This document shows, one piece after another, positions 26,864 to 36,546 of a stretch of DNA of 64,000 nucleotides (position 1 is the first letter of the stretch; the number at the start of each line of letters is the position of its first letter). The notes below the pieces were generated by a model, which searched no databases, was not told the DNA's origin, and saw nothing but the letters and a program-made list of their open reading frames with translations. The translations under genes and the position numbers were made by a program. The stretch comes from Algoriphagus machipongonensis (GTDB lineage Bacteria; Bacteroidota; Bacteroidia; Cytophagales; Cyclobacteriaceae): positions 2,111,001 to 2,175,000 of the forward strand of contig NZ_CM001023.1 of the NCBI RefSeq assembly GCF_000166275.1, in the 5' to 3' direction.

Positions 26864-27464
26864 AGGTTTTGGGGTTTTGTTAAGTAAGATTAATTCTGAT
26901 TAAAAGTTTTAAGATAATGATTTTGAGAAATATTGCTTTGCTGATATTCACCTTCGTTTAAATATTGGCTCCTAGGTTTCCTGAGATACAGCTTCCTACC
27001 TTCGGTAGGCAGGTGCTGAGATATTCGGCCTTTGGTAGAGAGATACAGCCTCGTCCCTCGGCTGAAATATAAGCTCCTTCGTCGCTTGAAATAGGCTTCG
27101 CTGAGATAGGGTTCTAAAATTATTATGTTTCAATATCTCGCTCCCGCGGGGAGCCTATTTCAATAGTATTTCAACAGTATTTCCCACTTCCCACTTCCTA
27201 ACCTCCAACCAACAACCAACAACCAACAACTTCAAACTTTAAACTTTTCACTTCTAACCTACCTTCGGTAGGCAGGCTTCCCACCTCCAACCTCGCAAAT
27301 ATCACCTACTTTGTACTTCGTACACCCCACCTACCCCATACTTTGTACTTAATACTTGGTACTTTGTACTTCCCAACCTCCAACCTCCAACTTCCAACCA
27401 ACAACTCCCATCCCCCTCAGAGAGCCTATTTTCATTGTGCCTAAAAAGTTGAATAAATGACGAA
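26864..27464. repeat. 600-bp gap: 166-bp direct repeat copy 2, palindrome and 7-bp arrays
   Basis: The direct repeat copy lies at 26981-27146 (partner 23323-23488). The GCTCCC-type unit follows at 27131-27183. Heptads run from 27180 to 27415 (AACCAAC repeated, AACTTTA, TACTTTG, CCAACCT), with another CCTACCTTCGGTAGGCAGG hairpin near 27257. No gene is supported. Confidence 0.8.
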
Positions 27465-30400
27465 TTATTGTTTTTTCCCAAAGCCAATATTTGGAATCAA
27501 TTTACTAATCCCTTCCATTACGATTCCTGCAGCACCTACTACTACTGTGGTTATAGCTTCGAGTTGTCCTAAAACACCTCGATTGAAATAACTGATAATC
27601 CCAATGACCAAAATGGCAAAACAGCTAAGCAACCAGCTGTAATTTGCTAGGGTGCCGTTTGATTTGGTATCTTTTTCAAACTCTTTGATCAACTCAACCG
27701 GACAATTATCAATTACAAAGTATCTAAAGACCACATCAAAAAATAAATACTTGAACTTATCCTCATCATAGACCAAGATGCCTTTTTGCGTCAGCCCGGA
27801 TAAGACCGACAGATTTCTTGAATTTATAAATCCCTCTTTGGCCATGTAGTAACAGAATTTCTTTTCATAAAAGCTTAATTCCGCCCATAAATTCAGATAA
27901 TATGCTTTTTTACACCGTAAACTTTTAATCAGTTTAAAGGTCTCCTCCTCATGTACTTTATCCTTGAGTAATGGTGATTCCTTTTCTTCCGCTTCTTGCT
28001 TCTCTGGAACCCCCTCTTTTGATTTCTTTGATTCCTCAAGAATAATTTTTGGCTTTATGGGTACATAATAAAATGAATAGTCACTCAGTAACTCCGTCAT
28101 TTGAACGAGCTTAATATTAGTGGTTTGGGTAGCGATTCCATAGTGAAAAATGCTCAGTTCCCTGATAGAAAATCCTGAACCCAAAACCAATATCTCATCT
28201 TTGTGATCGGCCTCCCAACCAATCAGTTTTTCGGCGATTTTATCTTCTTTTCCCAGGCAGTGAATATTTTTTATCAAAACCACTTTTTTCTTATTTGGCT
28301 TCTTTAAAACCTCCTCTTTTACAGGTTCTTCACTCTTTTCAGTGGGGGTTTTTGGAAGTGATGCATTACAGTCAATGATTTCAATATCATCTTCCGCAAT
28401 ACCGGGTATCTTGTCAATAATCCAGGCTTTAAACAAATCGGAATCCAGACCTGTAAGAAATAATCTTCTTTCTTTTGTCTTAAGGATATCCAACTTCTTA
28501 TTGGGGATGACATCACGCACAGTACTCGCAAAGCAAGTCTGTAATAGTTTTTGGGTGAGGGCATACATCCCGATCAACAATATTATTATCAGCAGGACGA
28601 TCAAGAACAAACCATAGTTCCACTGCAGGTTGTATCCCAATTTCATGTTCTTGCTGACCCTGTTAAGCATTTTATAATCGGCAAATACCAATTCTTTCAA
28701 TTGACCCTCAGAGAGGTCCACGATGGTGGAGGCAAAATTCCTTCTCGCCAATTCTAAATTCGGAGTAAAAATCCCCTGATTAAGAATTTCGAGCTCCTTT
28801 TTTTGCAATTGCAAAACCTCCTTTTTCTCGCCTTCCCAGATCTTGTTTTCTATGTTATTTACAGTGTCATAAACTCCAAATGCAGGTAAAAACCCTATGG
28901 AGAAAAAGAATAAAAATATAAACAGGGTGTAAAGACTTCGGGTAGCCAGTTTATCTTCCTTTTTTTCATCATCCTGCTGTGGCTCATCATCCTTTTCTGA
29001 GTCAGCCGATAATTGAGCCTTGATCCTATTTTTTTCTCTTTGAGGAATCCACCATACCACTAGTAATGAAAAAATCAGATTGAAAACGAGTACCCAAAAT
29101 CGATTCTCCAGGCTGGTTCCAAATTGCCATAGGAAAAATATCTGTAGAACTATGATTGCAAGAAACATCATACATCCCCTCGAATAGGCATGCAGCATCT
29201 TTGGATGATACATCAAGGTTCTGAATGGAGTCTTTTTCCAATTGTGCTGGGATCTTTCAATAAACAGATAATAAATAAGACCAATCAAAAGCACCAGAAA
29301 CAACAAGTAACCAAGTAAGAGACTAAGACTTTCCAGACCTACAACAGAAATAAACCGGTGGCCTAGGTTAAAATCTATAAAATATACCAACCAAAGCTTA
29401 GAATCGAGATTTTCAAATTCCAAAGGGACTAAAACAGCCCTGTATGCATTTCCATTCATCCTCAGGTCCATGAATTGTTTTTCCTCCGAACCCAACAAAA
29501 ACCTCATTTCCTCCCATTTCTCTTTTTCGACCAAATCCTGAATAGTTTGAATAGGAGTTTTAATCTGAGAGGAATTGAAAATCAATTCTCCGCTTTGTTT
29601 CATGACCAGAAACCTTCTGGTATTGTCATAAGGCACTGATTCGGCTTGAATACCAAAAGTAAGAGCTTCAACCTGAGCATTTTGAAAGGAATTTTCCCTA
29701 GGTTTTGCCTGCGTGCTGAGTACTAGTTCAGGTTTCCCGGATCTACGGGAAAATACCCTGGTTAAAAAATATTCGTTGTCTTGGCTATCAAGAAAATATT
29801 TAAAATACTCCCGGTCTTTTACACTGATATAATTCGGGTTTCCCTCTGGTACCAGTTCTTTAAATTCTGCATCGGTAATACTATTATCGTCATATTCTTT
29901 AAAATTAATTATGGTACCTTCTTTGGAGACCAGGATTTTTTCATTCACTTCAATGATCTTCATCATATCCTCCTGTAGTTTTTCTCCAGTATGAAAGCCA
30001 GTTATTTCTTTTAGTTTACTGATTGTAGTTTCTATTTCAACTACTTTTTTCATCTCCTCATTTTCATAAGTAAACAGGTTGCCCAAGAGGAAGTAGGAGG
30101 CACTCCAACCTAATACCACAAAGAGGAAAAAAAGTGAAATGGTATTAGAAAAAATAGTTCTTTGTTTGATGACATCTCCTGATCTGATCCCTAGGAAAGA
30201 AAATACCGGAATGCCCACAACCAATAAAATAACAAGGATCAGAAGAAGTACCAGAAGGTTGTAATTGACCTTAAAGGAAGCCTGATCCAGATTGTCCTCT
30301 GAAATAGCACCAAGGATATAGAAATTTTCCCCCTCTATCTGCAATTCGGTCAAAACCGCCTGATAATTGGTGTTCAAAAGATCAAAATCCATACTACGGG

Positions 30401-31055
30401 TTCCTAACCTTTTAGGAGCACTGCTATCTGGGAGATTTAAAGTAATTCCTGCCCATTTTTTGGGATGTTGAATTACTCCTGCAGAATCCAGGAACATCAA
30501 TTGATCAAAAAAAGAATTTAGGGCCCGGTCTTTTTTATAGAGATCTTCGATAGGAAATGAAGCATCAAACTGGATATTTTCATTTTGTAATATTAGAGAG
30601 TTAAAGGGGATGCCAAAGGTTTTCGAAAGTGCTCTTTGAACGCTCAGATTAAAAGGAGTTAACCATTCCGACAATCTATTTCCATTGATATTTTCAATGT
30701 GCAGTTTCCCCTGGGACACTCGAAGGGTAGACTGTTTTTCAGGCTTCTTCGAAATAGAAATCTGGTATTCAAATTGGGAATCTTTGGTAATAGTCTCGGC
30801 AAAAAGAGCCATTTTCATTAATCCCAATTCAGATTTATTGCTGATTAAAATCTGAATCTTCAATTGTTCCAATATTTCATCTTTGGAAGCGGAATAGGCA
30901 TCTAAGATGTTTTTTTTAACCAAGAGCATGTTTTGCTCCACGGTGGATTCCAGTTCTTTTCTGTTTTCCTGGGATTGGTGAAATAAAAAAATCATCAAAA
31001 TACCCAAGAAACACATCAGGCTCAGGCCTAATCCAAAAGTTTTGCTCTTTGTCAT
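27465..31055 (-). CDS. Large multi-pass sensor-like protein with Cache region and degenerate ATPase-like cytosolic domain
   Basis: 1196 residues; family not recognised. Hydrophobic helices lie at about 8-25, 265-290, 302-325, 572-598, 628-645, 653-671, 707-727, 812-835 and 1140-1158. Region 330-570 resembles a double-Cache sensor (VKDREYFKYF near 412, TRVFSRRSG). Linker 680-702 is strongly acidic/basic. Cytosolic region 836-1140 begins RRLFLTGLDSDLFKAWI where a P-loop would be expected, but lacks GKS/T, then has a strand-like KKVVLIKNIHCLG. Residues 1050-1115 look like a winged helix (LWAELSFYEKKFCYYMAKEG ... FRYFV). It may sense an external ligand and signal through a non-hydrolysing STAND-like core. 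ATG at 31055; upstream gap 800 bp. Confidence 0.6.
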   Translation of the reverse strand: MTKSKTFGLGLSLMCFLGILMIFLFHQSQENRKELESTVEQNMLLVKKNILDAYSASKDEILEQLKIQILISNKSELGLMKMALFAETITKDSQFEYQISISKKPEKQSTLRVSQGKLHIENINGNRLSEWLTPFNLSVQRALSKTFGIPFNSLILQNENIQFDASFPIEDLYKKDRALNSFFDQLMFLDSAGVIQHPKKWAGITLNLPDSSAPKRLGTRSMDFDLLNTNYQAVLTELQIEGENFYILGAISEDNLDQASFKVNYNLLVLLLILVILLVVGIPVFSFLGIRSGDVIKQRTIFSNTISLFFLFVVLGWSASYFLLGNLFTYENEEMKKVVEIETTISKLKEITGFHTGEKLQEDMMKIIEVNEKILVSKEGTIINFKEYDDNSITDAEFKELVPEGNPNYISVKDREYFKYFLDSQDNEYFLTRVFSRRSGKPELVLSTQAKPRENSFQNAQVEALTFGIQAESVPYDNTRRFLVMKQSGELIFNSSQIKTPIQTIQDLVEKEKWEEMRFLLGSEEKQFMDLRMNGNAYRAVLVPLEFENLDSKLWLVYFIDFNLGHRFISVVGLESLSLLLGYLLFLVLLIGLIYYLFIERSQHNWKKTPFRTLMYHPKMLHAYSRGCMMFLAIIVLQIFFLWQFGTSLENRFWVLVFNLIFSLLVVWWIPQREKNRIKAQLSADSEKDDEPQQDDEKKEDKLATRSLYTLFIFLFFFSIGFLPAFGVYDTVNNIENKIWEGEKKEVLQLQKKELEILNQGIFTPNLELARRNFASTIVDLSEGQLKELVFADYKMLNRVSKNMKLGYNLQWNYGLFLIVLLIIILLIGMYALTQKLLQTCFASTVRDVIPNKKLDILKTKERRLFLTGLDSDLFKAWIIDKIPGIAEDDIEIIDCNASLPKTPTEKSEEPVKEEVLKKPNKKKVVLIKNIHCLGKEDKIAEKLIGWEADHKDEILVLGSGFSIRELSIFHYGIATQTTNIKLVQMTELLSDYSFYYVPIKPKIILEESKKSKEGVPEKQEAEEKESPLLKDKVHEEETFKLIKSLRCKKAYYLNLWAELSFYEKKFCYYMAKEGFINSRNLSVLSGLTQKGILVYDEDKFKYLFFDVVFRYFVIDNCPVELIKEFEKDTKSNGTLANYSWLLSCFAILVIGIISYFNRGVLGQLEAITTVVVGAAGIVMEGISKLIPNIGFGKKQ

Positions 31056-31862
31056 GCCTAAAAGCTTTTATTTAAAAATGATTACCAAAGAAGAATTTTA
31101 TGCCCCAGAAATCGGATAATCCTTAAAAATCCAGTTATCTGTATTTAGTAAAAATTAATAAGAGAAATCTTATTGTACTTAAAATCAATGTATTATAAAT
31201 ATAAAGATTTTTTAAATCAGGCTAAAATTTGTACTTCAAAATCAAGCGAAGAGCAATGATAAATCAAATAATAGAGTCAAAGTTTGCGAATCCAACTCAA
31301 CCGAGTAAATTTATTACTCAGTCAGCAATTTGTCATTTCGACTTCCTCGATAGCTATCGGGAGGAGAAATCTCAATCCTATAATTTGAGTGTAATGAAAG
31401 TCTCAAATGAGACAAAGAAATAATGGGACTGAAAAAGCGGACCTGCCTCCCGCAGCGTGAGCTATGTAATTCCTGATAATTGGGACTGAAAGGGCGAAGC
31501 CATATCCAGTAAGCAGTGATCAGTAAACAGTCTCAGTAGTCAGTCTCAGTAACCAGTTCGCTTCACGTACTAAATACCAAATACTAGATACTTGATACTA
31601 GGTACTTTGTACATCTCATAGTGATTAGTAGGCAGTCTCAGTAAGCAGTGATCAGTGTCGAGTTAACAGTTTACTAAATACTCCATCTTTCCTATTTCAG
31701 ACTTCGTACTTGGTACTTTGTACTTTGTACTTTGTACCTTAAATACTACATACCAAATACCACATACCTTGTACTTAGAACCAAAACAGTAAACTTTCCC
31801 AATTAGCCTTCTGACTTAAAACCTTGCTGTTCAATTCTTTTTCTTTCCTGATATAAATTCTT
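31056..31862. repeat. 800-bp gap with palindrome and 7-bp-period array
   Basis: It contains the second copy of the 25-bp GAGTAA-TTACTC palindrome (31300-31324) and a GTCATTTCGACTTCCTCGAT element with GATAGCTATCGGG (31330). Heptads run from about 31500 to 31790 (CAGTGAT, CAGTAAA, CAGTCTC, TACTTTG, TACTTGG, ATACCAA). The ORF at 31229 is repeat-derived. AT-rich DNA from 31056 to 31250 could be the promoter region of the minus-strand gene. Confidence 0.7.
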
Positions 31863-32681
31863 TTGGCAATAAGATTTCTCTTTATTCGTAAAAGTAAGCC
31901 TTACCAATATTTAAAGGATAAATTCCTGTACGGTAGGGCTTATATCCAGTATAAATTAAATCCATATCCAGAAGAAGTAGGAGAGAATCCTATTTTTATT
32001 TTTAACCATATACCGAAATGTGGAGGGACTAGTTTGGTATTAATTTTAGGTAAATGGTTTTACTTGAGAAAGGATTATTCTCCACTTGATATTAAATATC
32101 CTAACAGGAATGATTTTTTGGACGCCTATGAAAACTTTAAAAATTCTCAACCTGAAATATTTTATTTAAAACCATGGGAAATCATAGTTGGACACTACTA
32201 TATTTCTGAGATTAGATTGAGTGAAAGATTTCCAGGTATATATAACAACTTAAATGTAAATAAAATAACTTTTGTTAGAGACCCATTAAGTCATCATCTT
32301 TCCTTATTTAAATTTGGAAAAGAAAGAGGTCATAATTTTGTTAAAGGCATGGAACTTACAGATTATCTTCATGAGGACAGTAATTACATGGCAAAATCCC
32401 TTGAATGTACTCAGGAAAATTATAAATCAATTATTGATAGTTATTTTTTTGTTGGAATAGTTGAAAGATATGATGATTCTATTAAGGTACTTTCAAAATT
32501 GTTGGGAAAGGATCAGAGAATAGATATACCTAATAAAAACACAACTAATTCAAAAAGTCTCTATCAAAATCTTTCAAAAGAAGATATTGATTTATTTAAA
32601 ATTAATAATTCCTTGGATTACAATATCTATAATTATTGTAATTCAATATTTAATAATAATTATTGTAATATTTTAGATTAA
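31863..32681 (+). CDS. Sulfotransferase family protein
   Basis: 272 residues, TTG start. The PAPS 5'-phosphosulfate loop is FNHIPKCGGTSLVLIL (near residue 48) and the 3'-phosphate site is TFVRDPLSHHLSLF (near 138), both as in Sulfotransfer_2 proteins. It should transfer sulfate from PAPS to a sugar hydroxyl, but no PAPS-synthesis genes are in the window. First gene of the AT-rich core of the locus, 34 bp before a methyltransferase-like gene. Confidence 0.8.
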   Translation: MAIRFLFIRKSKPYQYLKDKFLYGRAYIQYKLNPYPEEVGENPIFIFNHIPKCGGTSLVLILGKWFYLRKDYSPLDIKYPNRNDFLDAYENFKNSQPEIFYLKPWEIIVGHYYISEIRLSERFPGIYNNLNVNKITFVRDPLSHHLSLFKFGKERGHNFVKGMELTDYLHEDSNYMAKSLECTQENYKSIIDSYFFVGIVERYDDSIKVLSKLLGKDQRIDIPNKNTTNSKSLYQNLSKEDIDLFKINNSLDYNIYNYCNSIFNNNYCNILD

Positions 32682-32715
32682 TCAATGTAATGACCTTACT
32701 GAAAATTTTAAAAAA

Positions 32716-33372
32716 ATGGGTATAGTTTCTTTTTCAATTCCGAAAAACTTGGTTGTTAAGTTAATTGAATTTAAAAAAATCGACTATTTCGTAGAAACAG
32801 GAACTTATAAAGGTGGTACATGTTTTTGGGCAGCTCAATATTTTGAAAAAGTACTTACTATTGAAATAGACGAGAATATTTCTATGCAAACTTCGTCAAA
32901 ACATAATTGTCCAAATAATATTGAATTTTTTATTGGTAATAGTAAGGACGTTCTTCCTGATATAGTACATTCTAGAATTAAGAATAGCTCATCTTTTTTT
33001 TGGTTAGATGGACATTGGTGTAAAGGGGGAAGTGGTAAAGAAGAAGAATGCCCATTACTAGAAGAATTAGATGCTATTAAAAGCTTAAAAGATCCAGTAA
33101 TATTTATTGATGATGCAAGATGCTTTCTAGGTCCTTTACCTTCTCCTCATGACTCTAATCAATGGCCTAGAGTTGATGACATATTTAATAAAGTAAGTAA
33201 AATATTCCCAAGCCATCGATTTACGATTCAGGATGATGTCATTATGGTTATTCCACAAGAATATATGTCTGTTTTTGATAGCGAATGGAAAAAGAGTTTT
33301 AATGACAGGTTTTCAAATAAGAAAAGTGTTAGCTTATTAGACAAGATTAAAAATAAGATTAAACTTTTGTGA
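32716..33372 (+). CDS. SAM-dependent methyltransferase-like protein
   Basis: 218 residues, ATG start. FVETGTYKGGTCFWAAQ (near 28) resembles a class I SAM site, with TIEIDENISMQTS as motif II and FFIGNSKDVLPDI following. PVIFIDDARCF carries a possible metal-binding acidic pair, and FFWLDGHWCKGG is also acidic/His-rich, reminiscent of cation-dependent sugar O-methyltransferases such as the TylF group. Substrate unknown. The next gene starts inside its stop codon. Confidence 0.65.
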   Translation: MGIVSFSIPKNLVVKLIEFKKIDYFVETGTYKGGTCFWAAQYFEKVLTIEIDENISMQTSSKHNCPNNIEFFIGNSKDVLPDIVHSRIKNSSSFFWLDGHWCKGGSGKEEECPLLEELDAIKSLKDPVIFIDDARCFLGPLPSPHDSNQWPRVDDIFNKVSKIFPSHRFTIQDDVIMVIPQEYMSVFDSEWKKSFNDRFSNKKSVSLLDKIKNKIKLL

Positions 33373-34103
33373 AGCTACTAATAAATAGAATTTTAAATAA
33401 ACTTGGATACTCGATTACAAAGGCTCCTTTGGTGATTAATGGTATAAAAGTTGAATACAATTTCCTTGAAAAGCATTCATGGATTGTCAAATATAATATT
33501 TCTACAATTTTAGATATAGGAGCAAATAAGGGGCAATTTGCGGCAAGATTTCGGATACTATTTCCGAAGGCAAAGATTTATTCTTTTGAGCCAATTCCAG
33601 AAATTTTCGAACATTTATGTGCTCGATTTAAATTAGATGAAAATTTTAAAGCTTTCAATTTAGGCTTGGGCAATAAATCCGGGAAAATTGATTTTTTTCA
33701 AAATGAATTTTCTGATTCGTCAAGTGCTTTTCCAATGAAAGGTCTTCATAAAAGTAATTTCCCAAAAACAATTCACGAAAAGCAAATTAGAATTGATGTT
33801 GAGCGATTGGATGATGTTATGAATGATATTTCATTTGCCCAACCTTTACTTATTAAAATTGATGTTCAAGGCTTTGAAGAGATGGTAATACTAGGAGGAC
33901 TAAAAACTCTTTCTAAAGCTGAGATTGTAATAGTTGAAGTGTCATTTTTTGAACTTTATGAAAATCAAGTCTACTTCGAAACTATATATAATCACATGAA
34001 AAGCTTATTCTTCAGTTTTAAAGGAAACTTTGAACAATTAATATCACCAATTGATGGATGCGTCCTTCAAGCAGACGCTATTTTTGTTAGAGATAATGTC
34101 TGA
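33369..34103 (+). CDS. FkbM family methyltransferase
   Basis: 244 residues; GTG start overlaps the previous stop (GTGA). Motif I ILDIGANKGQFAARFR (near 47), YSFEPIPEIFEHL, and LLIKIDVQGFEEMVILGG (near 158) followed by IVIVEVSFFELYE are the textbook FkbM pattern. O-methylation of a sugar residue is expected. It overlaps the downstream GT2 start by 8 bases. Confidence 0.88.
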   Translation: MKLLINRILNKLGYSITKAPLVINGIKVEYNFLEKHSWIVKYNISTILDIGANKGQFAARFRILFPKAKIYSFEPIPEIFEHLCARFKLDENFKAFNLGLGNKSGKIDFFQNEFSDSSSAFPMKGLHKSNFPKTIHEKQIRIDVERLDDVMNDISFAQPLLIKIDVQGFEEMVILGGLKTLSKAEIVIVEVSFFELYENQVYFETIYNHMKSLFFSFKGNFEQLISPIDGCVLQADAIFVRDNV

Positions 34104-34845
34104 TAGAATTGATCTCTCTATTATTATTCCAAATTTTAACTCTGGTAAATTTCTAGAGAATACTTTAAGTAGTATTTTTCTTAAAAAGACTTGTTTTTCA
34201 TTTGAAGTTTTGATTATTGATAATAATTCTTCTGATAATCCTTTTCAATATGTTAAAAAGTTTCCCTTAGAATCTATTCTGTTTTGTTCTGATAAGGATA
34301 ATGGTGTTTATGAGGCAATGAATAAAGGAGTGAAATTAGCAAAAGGAAATTGGATTATTTTTTTGGGAGCAGGAGACGAATTAAAAGTTGAATCAGTAAA
34401 TCAAATCGAATTCAACCCATTACAGAATTTGAAACTTATATATGGAAATACCTTACTTCTTAAAAACAAAAAAACGTATGATGGAGAATTTAGCCTTTTG
34501 AAATTAATGAAGCGAAATATATCGCATCAAGCTATTTTTTATCATCATTCTCTTTTTCTAGAAAATGGTAGTTTCGATACAGAATATAGAATAGCTGCAG
34601 ATTATATGTATAATTTAAAAGTCTTTTTAAATACATCAATAAAAGTTCAATATGTACCCTTAGTAGTTTCTCATTTTTTAGGAGGTGGGCTTTCAGATAT
34701 TAAAAGAGATGACTTATTTCAGGAAAATAAATTATTGTTAATAAATAAATTAGTTTTAAAAAGCTTAAGTTGGAATGGTTTTATTTCTCTCATTAGTTAT
34801 AATCTTTATTATTTAAAGAAATTTATTCAATTTAGAATTGGTTAA
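34096..34845 (+). CDS. GT2 family glycosyltransferase (WcaE-like)
   Basis: 249 residues from ATG 34096, which overlaps the previous stop; an upstream ATG at 34051 reads the other gene out of frame. LSIIIPNFNSGKFLENTL, LIIDNNSSDN, the characteristic DNGVYEAMNKGVKLAKGNWI and FLGAGDE replace the classic D-x-D, as in WcaE/WcaA-type enzymes. Cytosolic sugar transfer to the lipid-linked chain. Confidence 0.85.
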   Translation: MSDRIDLSIIIPNFNSGKFLENTLSSIFLKKTCFSFEVLIIDNNSSDNPFQYVKKFPLESILFCSDKDNGVYEAMNKGVKLAKGNWIIFLGAGDELKVESVNQIEFNPLQNLKLIYGNTLLLKNKKTYDGEFSLLKLMKRNISHQAIFYHHSLFLENGSFDTEYRIAADYMYNLKVFLNTSIKVQYVPLVVSHFLGGGLSDIKRDDLFQENKLLLINKLVLKSLSWNGFISLISYNLYYLKKFIQFRIG

Positions 34846-35626
34846 GATTGATATTTCAGTTGTATTGCTAACTTATAATCAAGAAGCATATGTGAATAAA
34901 TCAATAGATTCTATTCTTAACCAAAAGTTTTCTGGGTCTTTGGAAATAATAGTAGTAGACGATTGTTCTGATGATCATACTTTTGAAATAATTCAATCTA
35001 AAAAGCCTATTAATTCCGTCTTGATTCGAACCTATTCAAATAAGGTTAATCTTGGACTAGCTAAAAATTATGAAAAAGCCATCTTCAAAGCTAATGGAAA
35101 ATATATTGCATACCTTGAAGGTGATGATTATTGGACCGATCCTTTTAAGCTTCAAAAACAATTTGAGTTTTTAGAGAAACACCCTGAATGTGTGCTCTCA
35201 TTTCATGATTTTGTGACAATTGATAAAAATGATAAAATAATTTCTGATAAGAACCTTCTTAATAAATCTATTAAAAAAAATAGAAGTAAAAAGGAAATGG
35301 TAATGGGCTGCTTAATACATCAAAATACGATGGTTTTTAGAAATGTGGTTAGAAAATTTCCATTGGGTTTTTTTAAGGCAAGAAATCATGATACTTTTTT
35401 TATATCCTTTTTATCAAATTGGGGAACGGCAGGATATGTTGAATGCGACCCTCTTCATTATAGGATAATTGAAAATTCTTTATGGTCAAGTTTGTCAACA
35501 AGAAAGAAGCATATTAATGGATTAATCACTTATTTATGGATTTTTTCTATTGTAAAGCCAAGTTTTTATTTTGTACTACTAAATAAAATTTTACTTAAAA
35601 TGAAATATATCTTATTAAGATTTTAA
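34838..35626 (+). CDS. GT2 family glycosyltransferase
   Basis: 262 residues, TTG start overlapping the previous gene by 8 bases. ISVVLLTYNQEAYVNKSIDS, IIVVDDCSDDHTFE and YLEGDDYWTDPFKLQKQ define the GT-A catalytic region; EGDDYW is a common variant for GT2 capsule enzymes. The C-terminal region is short and basic. Donor unknown. Very AT-rich. Confidence 0.85.
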   Translation: MVKIDISVVLLTYNQEAYVNKSIDSILNQKFSGSLEIIVVDDCSDDHTFEIIQSKKPINSVLIRTYSNKVNLGLAKNYEKAIFKANGKYIAYLEGDDYWTDPFKLQKQFEFLEKHPECVLSFHDFVTIDKNDKIISDKNLLNKSIKKNRSKKEMVMGCLIHQNTMVFRNVVRKFPLGFFKARNHDTFFISFLSNWGTAGYVECDPLHYRIIENSLWSSLSTRKKHINGLITYLWIFSIVKPSFYFVLLNKILLKMKYILLRF

Positions 35627-35724
35627 AATTAATTTTATGTTTCGATTTATTAATTATTTTGAGAAAAGAAGGTAATTTAAATTTAGTTCTTTAATACTTT
35701 AGCTTTTTTAAACTCCTATTAATT

Positions 35725-36546
35725 GTGAAAAGAGTAGTCTATAATCGATTTCGGAATCTAATATTTAGATTTATTAATGCATTGGGGAGTTTTTTTGATT
35801 TCTCAGTTACGTCAAGAGTTGAAAAAGAAAATGTTCTAAAATTAATAGAACTTCTTCATCCTAAAATATCTAATAAACCTTTAATAAGGCTTGGTCCTGC
35901 CAGAGATGGTGGGTATTTAATTCCTGACGATTTAGAAGGCATAAGTGCTTGTTTTTCTCCTGGTGTTGATTTGGAATCTGGATTTGAGTATAATTTAGCT
36001 GAACATGGAATTAATGTTTATATGTGTGACTATACAGTCGAAAAACCTAAATTATATCATCCCAATTTTCATTTTATCAAAAAACACTTGTCATCAAAAA
36101 ACAATGATCAATTTATGACAATTGATACTTGGGTAAATGAAGTTCTTCCTAATGATAAGTCGTCTGACCTTATTCTTCAGATGGATATTGAAGGGTTTGA
36201 ATTTGAATGTATATTTTCTTTATCTCAATCTTTACTTAATCGGTTTAGAATTATTGTGATTGAATTTCATGAAATACATCGTTTGTTTGACAAAAGTTAT
36301 TTCAAATTTTTTAAAGCTGCAATTGAAAAGTTATTAGAAAATCACAGTGTTGTCCATATTCATCCTAATAACATCAAAACTCCAAAAAAAATAAATGGAA
36401 TTGAATTATATCATTTTATGGAATTTACTTTTGTTAGAAATGATCATGTTAAATTAGAATCTTTTTCTAAAGAATTTCCTAACCATTTGGATAGAGATAA
36501 TACATTCAATAAAGGTGTTATTTTATCTAATAATTGGTTTAGATAA
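35725..36546 (+). CDS. FkbM-like methyltransferase family protein (paralogue 2)
   Basis: 273 residues, GTG start. It aligns end to end with the protein at 21439: RLGPARDGGYLIPDDLEG, CFSPGVDLESGFE, LILQMDIEGFEFECIFSLS, RIIVIEFHEIHRLFD and the terminal HLDRD. The DNA is clearly more AT-rich than paralogue 1, so the two copies have different recent histories. Probably methylates a glycan residue. The fucosyltransferase gene starts immediately after its stop. Confidence 0.75.
   Translation: MKRVVYNRFRNLIFRFINALGSFFDFSVTSRVEKENVLKLIELLHPKISNKPLIRLGPARDGGYLIPDDLEGISACFSPGVDLESGFEYNLAEHGINVYMCDYTVEKPKLYHPNFHFIKKHLSSKNNDQFMTIDTWVNEVLPNDKSSDLILQMDIEGFEFECIFSLSQSLLNRFRIIVIEFHEIHRLFDKSYFKFFKAAIEKLLENHSVVHIHPNNIKTPKKINGIELYHFMEFTFVRNDHVKLESFSKEFPNHLDRDNTFNKGVILSNNWFR

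Noticed and set aside
26981..27146. Insertion sequence suspected from the duplicated 166-bp unit
   Set aside because: No transposase ORF, no terminal inverted repeats of IS type and no target duplication visible.
31229..31423. 64-residue ORF
   Set aside because: Runs through the 25-bp palindrome and a GATAGCTATCGGG-type element; composition is not coding-like.
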